This document shows, in pieces, positions 5,268 through 5,531 of a stretch of DNA of 5,531 nucleotides. The translations under genes and the position numbers were made by a program. The stretch spans positions 1 to 5,531 of the forward strand of contig JAKASH010000256.1 of the NCBI GenBank assembly GCA_021828225.1, in the 5' to 3' direction. A model generated the notes under the pieces. The model worked only from the letters and a program-made list of their open reading frames with translations, ran no database searches and was not told the origin of the DNA. Position 1 is the stretch's first letter. Each line of letters opens with the position of its first letter. Source of the DNA: Acidobacteriota bacterium (GTDB taxonomy: Bacteria; Acidobacteriota; Terriglobia; UBA7540).

Positions 5268-5429
5268 ATGCGAAATCCCGCGGAATCAATAGGGTCCCTT
5301 CAACAGAAACAGAGAAGCCTAAACCGCCAGTACAAATCGCTCATCAAACAGAGCCAGGCGGGTTCTCCGCCTCCTGAAATAGAGGCTCGTCTCTCACGCT
5401 TGCGAGATGAGACCACGATCCTTCGCTAA
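5268..5429 (+). CDS. Small coiled-coil-like protein
   Basis: This 53-residue, Gln/Arg/Lys-rich product (SLQQKQRSLNRQYKSLIKQS, then EIEARLSRLRDETTILR) is largely helical with heptad-like Leu/Ile spacing, split by a GSPPP turn. That suggests a two-helix hairpin or coiled coil. I chose the ATG at 5268, one base past the stop of the membrane-protein gene, because GGGGTGA sits about 8 nt upstream. An in-frame ATG at 5244 would add eight residues and overlap that gene. Its stop TAA is the last sequence before the insertion element, so the IS abuts the gene without clearly truncating it. No known family is recognised. Confidence 0.5.
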   Translation: MRNPAESIGSLQQKQRSLNRQYKSLIKQSQAGSPPPEIEARLSRLRDETTILR

Positions 5430-5531
5430 GAGCTTATCCGTAAATAGCTATTGAATTTCGAAAGGAACTGAGGCAAGATAATGACCCAAGATGCCACAAA
5501 TAAAATCTTGGGAAGTCTCCGATGAGCTTTG
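5430..5531 (+). mobile_element. Left end of an IS5-family-like insertion sequence (cut by window edge)
   Basis: The sequence from GAGCTTATCCGTAAATAGC onward looks like a terminal inverted repeat and the untranslated lead of an IS. It is followed at 5491 by the start of a transposase. It comes straight after CTAA (5426-5429), which matches the YTAR-type or TA-containing targets used by IS5-family groups. The right end and second target copy lie outside the window, so the exact boundary is inferred. Confidence 0.6.
5491..5531 (+). CDS. IS5-family (DUF4096-type) transposase, N-terminal fragment
   Basis: Only 13 full codons are present (MPQIKSWEVSDEL), followed by TG, which could begin Trp. 'Lys-Ser-Trp-Glu-Val-Ser-Asp-Glu-Leu-Trp' is the typical opening of small IS5-family transposases with the DUF4096 N-terminal domain. 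The catalytic DDE residues lie beyond the window. The frame is closed by TGA at 5482-5484, so translation cannot begin further upstream. The well-spaced GAGG (5470-5473) instead serves an ATG at 5481 in another frame, a 14-codon reading frame overlapping this start. The call rests on a short but characteristic motif. Confidence 0.6.
   Translation, partial: MPQIKSWEVSDEL

Noticed and set aside
1..5531. CRISPR array, toxin-antitoxin pair, restriction or other defence system.
   Set aside because: No regularly spaced repeats, no paired toxin and antitoxin motifs, and no nuclease, methylase or helicase motifs were seen on either strand.

Overview
This 5.5-kb window looks like the left end of an integrated genetic element inserted at a tRNA-Ala gene in a moderately GC-rich Gram-negative bacterium. 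The Gram-negative reading rests on a lipoprotein signal, an exported SurA-N-type protein and Shine-Dalgarno-led genes. The first protein resembles the SurA-N/thioredoxin-like proteins common in Acidobacteriota. Acidobacteriota is therefore my best guess, but it rests on recognition alone and is not secure.

Layout. Positions 1-330 (minus) hold the N-terminal 110 residues of an exported SurA-N-type protein, cut by the window edge. Positions 452-527 (plus) are a complete tRNA-Ala(GGC) with encoded CCA and the G3:U70 alanine identity pair. The next 72 bp (528-599) carry close direct and inverted repeats and look like an attachment-site arm region. Then come a tyrosine-recombinase integrase (600-1727, minus) and, just upstream in the same operon, an excisionase-like winged-helix protein (1800-2147, minus). 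A good promoter candidate and a symmetric operator-like dyad precede the operon. The order tRNA 3' end, int, xis is the classic edge of a tRNA-targeted integrative element or prophage. The other attachment site is not in the window.

Positions 2190-3218 hold no convincing gene, only short cysteine-containing reading frames. Within this stretch, 2708-3115 is bounded by a 12-bp perfect inverted repeat flanked by AACT on both sides, which suggests a MITE-like insertion. A small zinc-ribbon gene (3219-3413, minus) and a short unidentified reading frame (3485-3667, plus) follow.

Positions 3705-3941 (plus) encode a short soluble ZAS-type (zf-HC2) anti-sigma-like protein with no sigma gene beside it. 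Convergent to it is a lipoprotein gene (3980-4453, minus) split by one in-frame TAG, with clear coding continuing for 52 codons beyond it. From 4580 a plus-strand run encodes a glycine-zipper protein, a three-helix membrane protein and a small coiled-coil protein. At 5430 an IS5-family-like insertion sequence begins, directly after the last stop codon, and its transposase runs off the window.

The integrase and excisionase would mobilise the element. The cargo is mostly small envelope or regulatory proteins of unknown role, with signs of decay (the TAG, gene fragments, insertions). I see no recognisable defence, resistance or CRISPR system. The most checkable oddities are the amber-interrupted lipoprotein, the possible MITE and the repeat-rich att region.
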